Shown here one piece after another: positions 33,130-42,023 of a stretch of DNA of 64,000 bases (positions within the stretch are counted from its first letter, which is position 1; each line of letters opens with the position of its first letter). A model generated the notes under the pieces. That model did no database searches. It had not been told where the DNA came from and worked only from the letters and a program-made list of their open reading frames with translations. The DNA comes from Planctomycetota bacterium (GTDB lineage: Bacteria > Planctomycetota > E44-bin39), in the NCBI GenBank assembly GCA_004376375.1, contig SOJX01000127.1, forward strand, positions 16,027 through 80,026. The letters run 5' to 3'. A program made the position numbers and the translations under genes.

Positions 33130-36100
33130 TCAGGAACCGTAGAGATGCATTTGCTCGACTCGGATGTGTGCACATTTTTCCTGCAGTATCTGGACTGTTT
33201 CAGGATGACAGGTGAACAATAGGACCTGGTTCAATTCCGCGAAGCTTGTTAGCACTTCCGCCATTGCCTGCGCCCGTGTTGGGTCAAAGTTTACTAGAAC
33301 ATCGTCCATCACAATGGGCAACGGACATAGCTGCTGGGCAAACTCCCTTGCTAAGGCCAACCGTAAGCACAAGTACAGTTGTTCAGCAGTACCCCGGCTA
33401 AGTTCCTCTGGCTTTTTCCGACCAAGCGAGCGATCTATAATAGCTAGGCTCTGTCCGTCAGGTTCGACGACAACCTTCTGGTAATTGTGGTCAGTGACTT
33501 TTTCGAACATTCTACTGGCTTCCGCCAGCACGCCAGGCTGACGATCACGAACGAATTGCGCGAGCGTAGTTTCGATAACAGCCTTTGCAATTGACTTGAT
33601 TTGCCATTCGTTTAAGGCCGCGACAAGCTCGCAGCGAACGTTCTCGATGTCGATCTCAATAGCTGGCACATCAGCGGATTCTTCGACAGTTTTCCGAGCC
33701 TTCATAGCATCTTGATGCTGACGTACCGCCTCTTCGTGGTCTCGAACTACCTGCTGAAGTTCTTGCTCGGCCCGTAATCGAGCCTGCTGCCATTCATCCA
33801 CAAGCCCCGACCGGAGTTCCTTGAGCGTCTTGTCAGTTTCCAATCCTAGACCAACCCGATCTGTGATAATGCGCTCTAGCGATCCGATTTCGCCTCGAAA
33901 CTCCTGTCGTTGCTTGAAAATCTCATGTTTTCGCCAGAAAGCAGGTTCGTCAATCACCCCAGCTTCGGCAAGGAGTTTATCACGTCGCTGGGAGCTTTGC
34001 TCTACCTGCTTTCGTGCTGCCTCAATGTTTGCTTCCAGATCAGCGATCTCACCCCTAAGTTGGATTAGTTCTTGGCGTTGTCCAGCATCTTTACGACATG
34101 CGTTTCGCAGTTGCAGAAACGAGTCGATGACCTGACCTTCAGGGGCATCATCATGGGCCAGGGGAGTGTTGGCACGAGCAAGAAGCTCTCTGGCGCGTTT
34201 CTGCCAAGCGGTAATCGCTTTACGTAGTTGGTTAAGTGCTTCTTTCGCGGAGTCCAATTTCCTCACTTTTTCCCGGGCCGCTTCGACTCGTGGCAAAAAA
34301 GCAAGCACTCCATCCGGCGTCAAACCTTCGGGGATTTCACAGCCAGCTTTCCACTGCTGCCAGTCCTGTTCAGCTTGATCCTGCGCGTTTTGACCCCGGT
34401 CAAGATCTCTTTGCAACTCTTCGCGTTCTTCTTCATATTCTTGGAGTCTGTTGTTGGCTTCCTGAATACGGGTTTGTGCATCTTGCCATTTACTCAGAGC
34501 CCTGCGTTCCTCGCGCAGTTTCTTCTCTACAGCAGATAGTTCTTCTCGTGTTGCCGTTACGGAAAGAACTAGAATCTCAGCTTGCTTAGAAATCGCTGTC
34601 CGCACGTTCTCCGCCTCTTTGCAAGTCTCGTCATACTGTTGCTTGGCCCGACGCAGACCGTCATCTAACCAGGCAGGCAAAGGAACTGCGGCCTTTTTTC
34701 TCTTGAGTAGCCAAACCGCAACAGCGAAAGCAATGCCAAGGCAAGCTAGCACCGCAAATCCAACCTTGTCGTCCACAGCGAATCGCCAAGCTGCAGTGAT
34801 TCCCGCGGCCAGAGCTCCAAGTCCAGTTAATATCACTGATGTTGCGCTTCCCGTCGCAGGAACATTGGGCAGGCTCTCTATGGTCCGCTGCCGATCCTCG
34901 ACCAGAGCCTTATATCCGTCTGCCCGTACCTGGAGGTTCTCCTCCTTTGCCCACAACTCAGAAAACTGCGCAAGCGCTGATTCACGGGCCATCAAAGTAG
35001 CTTCATCCGGTGTCTTTGCCTTGTTATGTCTTGCTTGAATGCGGTCACGTTCTTTGATGGCGAAAGCAATCTGTTTTTCGATGGATCGTACTGGTTGGAC
35101 TGCTTCGGCAATATGCGAAACCGCATCTGCCAATCGTTCTTTCCAGTTACGGACTTCTTCTTCTCGAGGCAATGACGTATCGAATGCCTCTAGGCGGGAG
35201 CGGTCCCACTGTGGACCGAGAGACCGAAGCGCGTCTTCAAGATCTCGGCATGCTTCATCAATCCGTTGTTGCGCTCCAGACATCTGGTTCAAATGATCAC
35301 GATGCAGGCGCAGATCCTCGTGATGAGCTTCGACCTCGTTGTTCAGTTGTGCTAATTTGTCCTTCAAACCGTGCTTAAAAGATTCGCATTGGTCGGCTTT
35401 GGCCTTATGAGCCGCCACTAGATCGTCCGATTTTACTTGGGCGGCACGGTAGTCTGCAGTAACCTCCGACATTCGGCGCTCGGGTTCCGGCGGAAACTCG
35501 TCAACAGCTTCTAACTGTGAGAGCTCGGTGCGTGCCCCCTCAAGCCTTTGGCACGTAGGCCAGAGTTCCATGAGGAGCTTGTATCGTTCCACCTGCCGCC
35601 TAAGACTCTCCTGGTTCTCTGTTGCCTCTTGAATGTGTGCATGGCATTTTTCTTCCTGCTCGTAGAATTCCGAATAACGCGCGGCTTGATTCCTCGCTTC
35701 ACGAAGCTCGTCGCTCAGTTTTCTGAACCGTTTGAGAAGATTAGCCACTTTTGTTTTCTGACGGCGAGGGGCATGGATATCTCGAATCTCCTTTTCCAGC
35801 CTTCGGATTGCTTCTGTAGCAGAGTGTCCCGCGCCTGCGATCCCAGCAGAGAATATCCGATCACGGACCTCTTCGGATTTCAGTGTCTGCAACTCTTGGA
35901 GTTCCGAAAGGCTGAAAGCGAAAATCTGTTTGAACAAGCTCCTGTCTGCGCTGCCCAACAATTGGACCAGTTCTGCCTGGGAGGCCTGAGAACCATCAGG
36001 CAACGTTACTACAACAGGCGTTTTTTTTTCGGTGTATCGGGCTATCGTGATAGACCCTTTCCCCTCGACATCAATGACAATCTTACCGCCATGCCGACCG

Positions 36101-36297
36101 CCTTTGAGGGGAGGAAAATCAGGCTCGCGGCTCCTGCCGGAAGGATACCCAAACAAAATGCCCCGCAGGAAACCTAGCAATGTACTTTTACCGGCTTCAT
36201 TGGGACCGAGGAAAACCGTCATGCCATCGGGGAGATGCTCAAGCCCGAAGTCGTGAAACATGCCGAATCCATCAATGTGCCAATCTCGAATCTTCAC
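33130..36297 (-). CDS. yhaN: YhaN-like SMC/Rad50-type ATPase
   Basis: 1,055 residues. N-terminal ABC half with Walker A GPNEAGKSTLL and FAFSLSELQEL. Long coiled coils are interrupted near residue 490-540 by two hydrophobic segments (VILTGLGALAAGITAAW and VLACLGIAFAVAVWLL), typical of YhaN rather than SbcC. The C-terminal half has the signature ELSRGTAEQLYLCLRLA and Walker B LPIVMDDVLVNFD. ATG overlaps the YhaO stop by four bases, so the two are coupled. Together they resemble Mre11-Rad50/SbcCD nuclease complexes acting on DNA ends. Found here inside a defence island rather than with housekeeping repair genes. Confidence 0.88.
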   Translation of the reverse strand: MKIRDWHIDGFGMFHDFGLEHLPDGMTVFLGPNEAGKSTLLGFLRGILFGYPSGRSREPDFPPLKGGRHGGKIVIDVEGKGSITIARYTEKKTPVVVTLPDGSQASQAELVQLLGSADRSLFKQIFAFSLSELQELQTLKSEEVRDRIFSAGIAGAGHSATEAIRRLEKEIRDIHAPRRQKTKVANLLKRFRKLSDELREARNQAARYSEFYEQEEKCHAHIQEATENQESLRRQVERYKLLMELWPTCQRLEGARTELSQLEAVDEFPPEPERRMSEVTADYRAAQVKSDDLVAAHKAKADQCESFKHGLKDKLAQLNNEVEAHHEDLRLHRDHLNQMSGAQQRIDEACRDLEDALRSLGPQWDRSRLEAFDTSLPREEEVRNWKERLADAVSHIAEAVQPVRSIEKQIAFAIKERDRIQARHNKAKTPDEATLMARESALAQFSELWAKEENLQVRADGYKALVEDRQRTIESLPNVPATGSATSVILTGLGALAAGITAAWRFAVDDKVGFAVLACLGIAFAVAVWLLKRKKAAVPLPAWLDDGLRRAKQQYDETCKEAENVRTAISKQAEILVLSVTATREELSAVEKKLREERRALSKWQDAQTRIQEANNRLQEYEEEREELQRDLDRGQNAQDQAEQDWQQWKAGCEIPEGLTPDGVLAFLPRVEAAREKVRKLDSAKEALNQLRKAITAWQKRARELLARANTPLAHDDAPEGQVIDSFLQLRNACRKDAGQRQELIQLRGEIADLEANIEAARKQVEQSSQRRDKLLAEAGVIDEPAFWRKHEIFKQRQEFRGEIGSLERIITDRVGLGLETDKTLKELRSGLVDEWQQARLRAEQELQQVVRDHEEAVRQHQDAMKARKTVEESADVPAIEIDIENVRCELVAALNEWQIKSIAKAVIETTLAQFVRDRQPGVLAEASRMFEKVTDHNYQKVVVEPDGQSLAIIDRSLGRKKPEELSRGTAEQLYLCLRLALAREFAQQLCPLPIVMDDVLVNFDPTRAQAMAEVLTSFAELNQVLLFTCHPETVQILQEKCAHIRVEQMHLYGS

Positions 36298-37559
36298 TCG
36301 CCGGCCTCCCGTTGAAGTCTCTCTAATGCGATCATCTGAGCTCGCTCCAGCACGGAATCGTGGTCCAGCAAGTTCAGTTCATCTCGCAATTGGACAGGAA
36401 TCTTGCTCAAGTCCAGCAGGTGTTGCTCAAAGAACTCCTGGCCTTGCTGTTTATCACCGCACAACGCTTTGGAGCAAGTGAGCACTTCCGCTAGGAAATC
36501 GCCTCGATCCTGGATTGCCTCCAAGTCGACTTCCGGATGGGTATGGTCGAGTATGTTTTCCCAATACAGTACGGAGCGCGAATCCGCGTGGTTTCTGCGT
36601 AATTCCCCGAGTAACTCATCTAACCTTTCAGGAGTCAGATCAGAATGGATTTCACTACCACCGGTTAGTGCGGCGCGAACAAGCAATAATCTGTCACTAT
36701 TTTCTTCCTGAAGTTGACCGGCTCTCTCCTCAAGGGCCTGTTGTAGCCCTGCCAGATCGCTGATTCCGGCGACATCTAGTGATGTTTGCACGAACCTAGC
36801 CTTGTCCACCGGGACGAACTCAACAGAATAAACATTGGTCGGATCAGCTTCTACAACGACCACTCCCTTGGGCCCGCTTTCGCTGGCCTTCGAGCTGCGA
36901 CCTTGTAGGTTACCAGGATAAACAATCCACGGGTCGCGTCGATATTCGGTGGGGCGCCGGTGGATGTGTCCTAAGGCCCAGTAATCCATGCCGGCGTTCA
37001 GGAGATCCTCGATCTGACAAGGACTGTAATTATCGTGCGCAGGATTGCCCCCAATATTGCAGTGCAGAAGACCAATGTGGAGACCTGCGCCATCCCCGCG
37101 CTTGAACCTTAAGGCCAGGTTCTCACTGACCTCACGACAGGCATAACTGATGCCATAGATATGAGCTACCGTGTTACCGCTGATCTGCACAGAATGGCAA
37201 TCGACCTCACTGTCTCCGTAGACAATTACCCCCGGCGGCCACGTGCGAATAGCTGACCAACCGCCGAGGGGATCATGGTTGCCGTGGACAATGAACACCT
37301 TAACGTTTGCATCTGAGAGCCTTTTCAGGCCATTCAGGAAACGCAGTTGTGCTCGTACTCCACGCTCTTCGCCATCGTAAATATCGCCTGCCAGCAGCAC
37401 AAATAAGCATTCACGCTGCAAGGCAAGTTCAACCAACTGATCGAATGCGTTGAGCGAAGCATCTCGCAGCATTTGGGCCACATGCTCATCCATAGCAGAG
37501 AGGCCCTTGAAAGGGGTATCCAAATGAAGGTCGGCTGCGTGCAGAAAAGTAAATCTCAT
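36294..37559 (-). CDS. yhaO: YhaO-like metallophosphoesterase (Mre11/SbcD-type nuclease)
   Basis: 421 residues from ATG 37559, with AGGTGA eight bases upstream (a GTG at 37571 is less likely). All calcineurin-like phosphoesterase motifs are present: HAADLHLDTPF (D-x-H), VLLAGDIYDGEE (G-D), IVHGNHDPLGG (G-N-H-D), GLLHCNIGG and ALGHIHRRP (G-H-x-H). The two-metal active site looks complete. It is the nuclease partner of the ATPase encoded immediately downstream. No promoter was pinned down in the 660-bp gap between it and the divergent fic gene. Confidence 0.9.
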   Translation of the reverse strand: MRFTFLHAADLHLDTPFKGLSAMDEHVAQMLRDASLNAFDQLVELALQRECLFVLLAGDIYDGEERGVRAQLRFLNGLKRLSDANVKVFIVHGNHDPLGGWSAIRTWPPGVIVYGDSEVDCHSVQISGNTVAHIYGISYACREVSENLALRFKRGDGAGLHIGLLHCNIGGNPAHDNYSPCQIEDLLNAGMDYWALGHIHRRPTEYRRDPWIVYPGNLQGRSSKASESGPKGVVVVEADPTNVYSVEFVPVDKARFVQTSLDVAGISDLAGLQQALEERAGQLQEENSDRLLLVRAALTGGSEIHSDLTPERLDELLGELRRNHADSRSVLYWENILDHTHPEVDLEAIQDRGDFLAEVLTCSKALCGDKQQGQEFFEQHLLDLSKIPVQLRDELNLLDHDSVLERAQMIALERLQREAGE

Positions 37560-38005
37560 GATTCGAATCACCTATCTCGCCAGGTTCATCGCATAAACAC
37601 AAGAAATTCCATCGCGCCAGTTATCAGGCGTCTACTAGCATCTGACGCTATTTCTTCGGAGAGCGATTTCTGTAACTAATATGTGGGCTACCCCAACATT
37701 TCATTTAACTGAAGATAGCATCACTAACGTGTTATAGCAAGGGGAAAGAATAGATCGGAATCCCAAATTGGCGATTTACATACGAATTACGCCAATAACT
37801 CGCCAGGGACTAAGCGCTTGGCGTTTAATATTTGGCTGCAGATTGCGGAAATACTACAGGCAGATAGTGATTCGTCGCTGCAAATAATATCAGGTACTGA
37901 AGCTTCGGAGCAGTCGGAAGCTGCAGAACTTAATCGGCAGTTGTGTAAAAAAACAAAGATTAAGATCCAGTATCCTACAGGCATACGGGAGCTAGCTAGG
38001 CTACT
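37560..38005. other. Gene-poor divergent intergenic segment
   Basis: Between yhaO (leftward) and fic (rightward). A 90-codon frame at 37818-38090 has no ribosome site, no recognisable domain and runs into the hairpin at 38006, so I do not call it a gene. Its middle (KKTKIKIQYPTGIRELARLL) looks more protein-like than its tail, so a decayed gene is possible. Confidence 0.4.
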
Positions 38006-38038
38006 CCGGATCCCGGGGGCAACCCCCTTCGGAATTTT
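38006..38038 (+). terminator. GC-rich hairpin with T-run
   Basis: CCG...GGGGG, loop CAA, CCCCC...CGG, followed by AATTTT. It has the shape of an intrinsic terminator isolating the fic promoter from upstream transcription. Confidence 0.4.
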
Positions 38039-38101
38039 ACCACACCCAATTTGTAACTGTTTTTCCAGTTTAACGTCATTATATAACTGAAATTCTCATT
38101 C

Positions 38102-38210
38102 TGTAAGCGATTTTCTAGCCTTGCGGAGAAAATAACCCTTATTTTCATAAGCGTTTTTCTTGACAATAGCCGAAATATAACTATAATTCCAGGAACATAA
38201 GCGTTTTTCT
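38102..38210. repeat. Direct repeats flanking the fic promoter (operator-like)
   Basis: CATAAGCGTTTTTCT occurs at 38146-38160 and 38196-38210, exactly 50 bp apart, with a weaker copy TGTAAGCGATTTTCT at 38102-38116. The two perfect copies bracket the promoter; the second lies downstream of the -10 and just before the ribosome site, so a bound protein would block transcription. Confidence 0.65.
38160..38187 (+). promoter_or_regulatory. Consensus sigma-70 promoter of fic
   Basis: Perfect TTGACA (38160-38165) and perfect TATAAT (38182-38187) with a 16-bp spacer, ending 33 bp before the fic ATG. The first base of -35 is the last base of a 15-bp direct repeat. A strong promoter with flanking repeats implies tight repression. 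Confidence 0.7.
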
Positions 38211-38220
38211 GGAGGTTCCC

Positions 38221-39750
38221 ATGAGTGGAAACAATCAAGAAACAACGTCCCGAAGGTCAGCAGGTTACGAAGCTCTGATCGAGCAGCATGATCTTGATGT
38301 TATTCCGAACTGGCATAGATCCTTTGTTGCCAACAGCGGAACCCATAGAATTGAATCGAATGGCAACATTGTCGAAGAAATCTATCCTGCCAAGTATTGG
38401 CCTGGTGATTCACTTGGAGATCACCTTGAGTTTGCGCTTAAGTACGATGGCACAAATCTTGGAATCCTTGCCTGCCTATTCAAGGTAATGAGTATTGACG
38501 AATTTCTGGATTATTTGAAATCCAGGCCAATAGGAAAGTATGCCAGGCGGCTCTGGTTTCTGTATGAGATGCTTACCGGTCAGAAACTTTCGCTGGACGA
38601 CCTTAAAAAGGGTAATTACGTTGATCTTCTTGACCCGGAGAAATATTACACGATTACGCCGGCATCTCAGGTTCGCCGGCAGCGTATCAACGACAACCTG
38701 CTCGGAGATGGAAAATTCTGCCTTACTGTTCGTCGCACAGATAAACTAAGGACATTTGAAAAAGCCAATCTCCCTGAACGTTGCAGGCAAGTTACCTCCG
38801 CGTACCCACCGGAGTTGCTGAAACGGGCGCTCAGTTACCTTTATACGAAAGAATCAAAGTCGTCTTTCGAGATCGAGCATATCAAGCCCAACTCTACCAG
38901 AGCAGAACGGTTCATTGGGCTTCTGCAACTTGCAGAACGAAAGGATTTCTGCAATAAGTCGGACTTGATTGAATTGCAGAATCGAATTGTCGATCCTCGG
39001 TTCCAAAATACGGATTACCGGACGAACCAGAACTATGTTGGCGAAACGGTCGCTCTGAAAAAAGAAAAGGTCCATTTCGCGTGTCCAAAACCGGCTGACA
39101 TTTCCAGTTTAATGGAAGGGCTGATTGCCGCACATCAGCGCATGGATACGGGCAATTTGTCTATTGTGATGCACGCCGCAGCAGTTTCATATGGATTTGT
39201 TTTTCTTCATCCGTTTGAGGACGGCAACGGTCGTATCCACCGTTTCCTAATCCATAACATTCTCGCCCGACGCGGCTTTACACCTGAAGGAATAATGTTT
39301 CCTGTGTCCGCCGCAATGCTGAAAGATCGCGCAGGTTATGATAGTTCTCTGGAAGCCTTCTCCCGGCCGCTTATGCCGCTTGTTGACTATCTTCTGGATG
39401 AAGAAGGCCAGATGACTGTACAGAACGACACGGTCATTTGGTATAGGTATATCGATCTGACACCTCAAGCCGAGTCGCTTTTTGAGTTCATCGAGCGAAC
39501 AATTGACACGGAACTCGTAGAAGAGTTGGCGTTTCTGGCCAACTATGATAAGACCAAGGAAGCTATCCAGCAAATAGTAGATATGCCGGATCGACAGATC
39601 GACCTGTTTATCCGGTTTTGCCTGCAGAACAATGGACAACTATCAAAGCGTAAGCGCTCAACCCATTTCGATTTCCTGACTGAAAAAGAAATCAGTCGCA
39701 TGGAGCAAGCCGTTCAATCAAGCTATGGAACTGATTCCCCTGTAAATTAA
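38221..39750 (+). CDS. Fic-domain protein (probable AMP-transferase)
   Basis: 509 residues; GGAGG six bases before the ATG. The core Fic motif HPFEDGNGRIHR (about residues 329-340) is complete, including the catalytic His and the anion-binding GNGR, so nucleotidyl transfer to a target hydroxyl is expected. The first ~270 residues and the C-terminal ~130 are not recognised. The inhibitory helix motif (S/T)xxxE(G/N) is not obvious to me; TSAY-type and SSLMEG at about residue 298-303 (S-L-M-E-G) precede the Fic core and could serve. Toxin or anti-phage effector role inferred from the tightly flanked promoter and island setting. Confidence 0.85.
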   Translation: MSGNNQETTSRRSAGYEALIEQHDLDVIPNWHRSFVANSGTHRIESNGNIVEEIYPAKYWPGDSLGDHLEFALKYDGTNLGILACLFKVMSIDEFLDYLKSRPIGKYARRLWFLYEMLTGQKLSLDDLKKGNYVDLLDPEKYYTITPASQVRRQRINDNLLGDGKFCLTVRRTDKLRTFEKANLPERCRQVTSAYPPELLKRALSYLYTKESKSSFEIEHIKPNSTRAERFIGLLQLAERKDFCNKSDLIELQNRIVDPRFQNTDYRTNQNYVGETVALKKEKVHFACPKPADISSLMEGLIAAHQRMDTGNLSIVMHAAAVSYGFVFLHPFEDGNGRIHRFLIHNILARRGFTPEGIMFPVSAAMLKDRAGYDSSLEAFSRPLMPLVDYLLDEEGQMTVQNDTVIWYRYIDLTPQAESLFEFIERTIDTELVEELAFLANYDKTKEAIQQIVDMPDRQIDLFIRFCLQNNGQLSKRKRSTHFDFLTEKEISRMEQAVQSSYGTDSPVN

Positions 39751-39840
39751 TGGGGTTCATTATCTTCTGTTGCTATCGAACGACTCCAGGAAGTTACCGA
39801 CCAGATTATCGAATATGATGACTATCTCGTGGTAAACTAG
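39751..39840 (+). other. In-frame extension after the fic stop codon
   Basis: After TAA at 39748 the same frame stays open for 29 codons and ends with TAG 39838, reading SLSSVAIERLQEVTDQII then EYDDYLVVN. The amphipathic, protein-like composition suggests either a trimmed C-terminus (premature stop) or a remnant of an adjacent gene. Confidence 0.35.
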
Positions 39841-39908
39841 AGTCTGACCGTTCTTGTTCAACCCTCTGTACCGGAAGCGGCTTATGTGTCCTTCAGAAAG
39901 GCAGAAAT

Positions 39909-40679
39909 ATGGCCACTCTTAGCAGGAAAACGCTTGGAATTGCAGTCCGCATCTTGGGTGAACGGCCTTTTAGTTACATAGAGCAGTTCCTTTTTGAAAT
40001 GCAGGTGCCTGACGATGCGGCGAGATACTATCGTTCAAAGCAAGAAACATTAGTAAAAGCCTTCAGACAGCTCGAGGAAAACGATCAGCAAAGCCTGTTG
40101 AAGGATGTCATTTTTGGCTTGGTTCAACGCTTAGAGATTACCGGCAGCGAGGAACGTATCGAGCTCATCCAGTCTCTCCGAAAAGACGGCTTTGTAGTAT
40201 CCGAGAACGGGCTTTCTGAAGATGTCCCACTTGGACTGGCTGATGAAAATCTCACTGCGCTGGAAGGGCTCTTGCAGGCTAATACGAGCTATTTGCATAC
40301 AGCTGTGCTGGAACACCATTTGAGAGAGAGCATTGATCTGTTCAAGCAGGAAAAATGGGATTCTTCCATTGGTCATGCTAGGAACTTTGTGGAACAACTC
40401 CTGTCGGATATTGCTAAGGCCGTTGCCAATATAATCCCTCCGACTACGAAATTGGAAAAACCGTATGAGGTTCGGAGCTTCCTGGAAAAGGCAGGTTTCT
40501 TTAGCGAGGAGGAACGAAAGAAACTTGTCGACGGCGTCTATGGTTATTTCAGTGAAAAAGGTTCTCATCCTGGAATTACTGAACACAGTATCGCCCGAGT
40601 GTCGAATCATATTTTGTGGGCTTTTGCATATTATATTCTTGAGAAGTTCGAAGATTGGAAATCGAGGAACGACGTGTAA
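39909..40679 (+). CDS. HEPN / abortive-infection C-terminal-like protein
   Basis: 256 residues. The second half is helical with ESIDLFKQEKWDSSIGHARN, FVEQLLSDIAKAV, RSFLEKAGFFSEEE and YGYFSEKGSHPGITEHS, similar in layout to the HEPN-like C-terminal domain of abortive-infection proteins (a long helix pair with paired basic/His residues). The canonical RxxxxH RNase motif is not clear. The first ~110 residues are unrecognised. It lies 10 bp before the next gene, making a probable two-gene unit. Confidence 0.5.
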   Translation: MATLSRKTLGIAVRILGERPFSYIEQFLFEMQVPDDAARYYRSKQETLVKAFRQLEENDQQSLLKDVIFGLVQRLEITGSEERIELIQSLRKDGFVVSENGLSEDVPLGLADENLTALEGLLQANTSYLHTAVLEHHLRESIDLFKQEKWDSSIGHARNFVEQLLSDIAKAVANIIPPTTKLEKPYEVRSFLEKAGFFSEEERKKLVDGVYGYFSEKGSHPGITEHSIARVSNHILWAFAYYILEKFEDWKSRNDV

Positions 40680-40689
40680 GGAACGTAGT

Positions 40690-41460
40690 ATGCTTGGTGC
40701 CAACTTTGACCATAATGTGATAGTCTGGCGCGGCTTGGTCATCCATGACGATATGCCGCTTTCTGTTGACGAATATATTGACGAAATAATGACTACAGGT
40801 TCTCCCCTCGGTGCCAGAGGCGGTAAAGGTGGACCTATGCGGGGAGTTACGCTGTCTATTCCTATTATTCCGCTACATAATCTAAGTCCTTTTGAAGCGG
40901 CCCGAAAAGTCCAAGAAGCAGGCTCAGATGTAAAGCGATACAACGATAATAATTCCGATGATTCGCTGGGTGTTTGTGTCTGTGGAGATTGCGAAGGTGC
41001 GATCCATTATTCAACTCGATCAAGCGGTACTGGACTCATTATCAAGGTGCTGGTACCGCGGAACCGGCTGGTTATAGATGGGAGAGACTTTCTCTACACA
41101 GCTTTACCAATGCTTTGCAAAGCTGATGTCCCAATAATTTCCTCCGTTCTTCCCCGAATGAAATCGGCTTTCTCAGCAATAATCGAAGATTACATCCAGG
41201 CTGGGCGCGTACTTGCCAACAATGACCAACTTGTTTTCCGGCTCACTGACTATATTATTATGGATTGCCGAGTAATCAATGCTCAGCTTATTAGCAAGGT
41301 TGCCATCGTCGGTAGATATGGAACTGCGTTTAGGAGCGCGTTTGGTATCCGTGGTGGCATTGCACCATCGGAAGTAGTCGATGTTATAAGAGTTGATGAT
41401 ATCGATAGTAGCAAGTTTGAACCTCCTGAGGCAACACTCGGCCTTTCCGATCTACGTTGA
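40690..41460 (+). CDS. Uncharacterised protein paired with the HEPN-like gene
   Basis: 256 residues from ATG 40690, with AAGGAA nine bases upstream; the longer frame from 40465 overlaps the previous gene and is rejected. No family recognised with confidence. Visible patterns: VIVWRGLVIHDD near the N-terminus, IHYSTRSSGTGLIIKVLVPRN in the middle (split: IHYSTRSSG and LIIKVLVPRN), and GIAPSEVVDVIRVDD near the C-terminus. This R ... S-T ... E order loosely recalls ADP-ribosyltransferase folds, which is speculation. It may be the toxin or antitoxin half of a unit with the preceding gene. Confidence 0.5.
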   Translation: MLGANFDHNVIVWRGLVIHDDMPLSVDEYIDEIMTTGSPLGARGGKGGPMRGVTLSIPIIPLHNLSPFEAARKVQEAGSDVKRYNDNNSDDSLGVCVCGDCEGAIHYSTRSSGTGLIIKVLVPRNRLVIDGRDFLYTALPMLCKADVPIISSVLPRMKSAFSAIIEDYIQAGRVLANNDQLVFRLTDYIIMDCRVINAQLISKVAIVGRYGTAFRSAFGIRGGIAPSEVVDVIRVDDIDSSKFEPPEATLGLSDLR

Positions 41461-41673
41461 GCAATCTGATATTACTACATATATCACGTACTATAATGAA
41501 ACTCCCGCTATTTAAGCCATTGGTTAATGATGGGAAGGAACTACAACTGAGTTGCTGGATGAACTGGAGCATATCCTGGACGAAAAAACCGTCAAGTGCA
41601 GAAGTTGGCCAATACTATTTTACGATGCTCCGTAAAACAGTTACCCTAACAAGTACCTGATATGGGTTTATAT

Positions 41674-41703
41674 TTGACAAGAACCGCTATGAACTGGTAA
41701 TAT
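41674..41703 (+). promoter_or_regulatory. Promoter of the long defence cassette
   Basis: Perfect TTGACA (41674-41679), an 18-bp spacer and TAATAT (41698-41703) with an extended -10 TGG. It lies 48 bp before the HTH gene at 41752. The preceding 41461-41673 has no convincing gene; a 67-codon frame there lacks support. Confidence 0.55.
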
Positions 41704-41751
41704 AGCGCCTCGATTCAAGATGCATCAGAGACACACCTGAGAGGAAATATT

Positions 41752-41979
41752 ATGGGAGTTGAACATGATCGAGTACTCACCATCGGTGAATTATCTGAGT
41801 ACTTGAAAATATCCAAATCCACTCTTTACAAACTCGCCCAAGAAGGTAACCTGCCTGGTCAAAAAGTCGGCAAGCATTGGCGCTTTCACCGGGAGGTCAT
41901 CGACCGCTGGCTGGCTTCAAGATCAGAGGAAATCAAAAACGACGGACAAGAGGAATCGAAACAGGAAACGCAGGAATGA
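41752..41979 (+). CDS. Excisionase/MerR-type helix-turn-helix protein (copy 2)
   Basis: 75 residues; GAGAGGAAA upstream of the ATG. LTIGELSEYLKISKSTLYKL then QKVGKHWRFHREVIDRWL, nearly the same as copy 1 at 30849 across the HTH; the tails differ (charged NDGQEESKQETQE here). First gene of the run DUF262, AlbA_2, SNF2, OLD, UvrD, Mod, Res, HNH. Likely the local transcription regulator of this cassette. Confidence 0.88.
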   Translation: MGVEHDRVLTIGELSEYLKISKSTLYKLAQEGNLPGQKVGKHWRFHREVIDRWLASRSEEIKNDGQEESKQETQE

Positions 41980-42023
41980 CGCGTAGCTCTTCTGCGGAGG
42001 CGAGAGTACAGAGGGAGGCGTAG
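41976..42023 (+). CDS. 15-codon coupling minigene
   Basis: ATG overlaps the HTH stop codon (ATGA) and the frame, MTRSSSAEARVQREA, ends in TAG directly before the DUF262 ATG at 42024. It may only serve to carry ribosomes from one gene to the next; a functional peptide is not implied. Confidence 0.3.
   Translation: MTRSSSAEARVQREA

Noticed and set aside
37818..38090. 90-codon ORF between yhaO and fic
   Set aside because: No ribosome site, no domain, and its end runs through the terminator-like hairpin.
40465..40689. 75-residue N-terminal extension of the unknown gene at 40690
   Set aside because: It lies wholly over the HEPN-like gene in another frame, while ATG 40690 has its own AAGGAA.
41457..41660. 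67-codon ORF after the HEPN pair
   Set aside because: Starts inside the previous stop region, has no Shine-Dalgarno and a composition unlike a folded protein.
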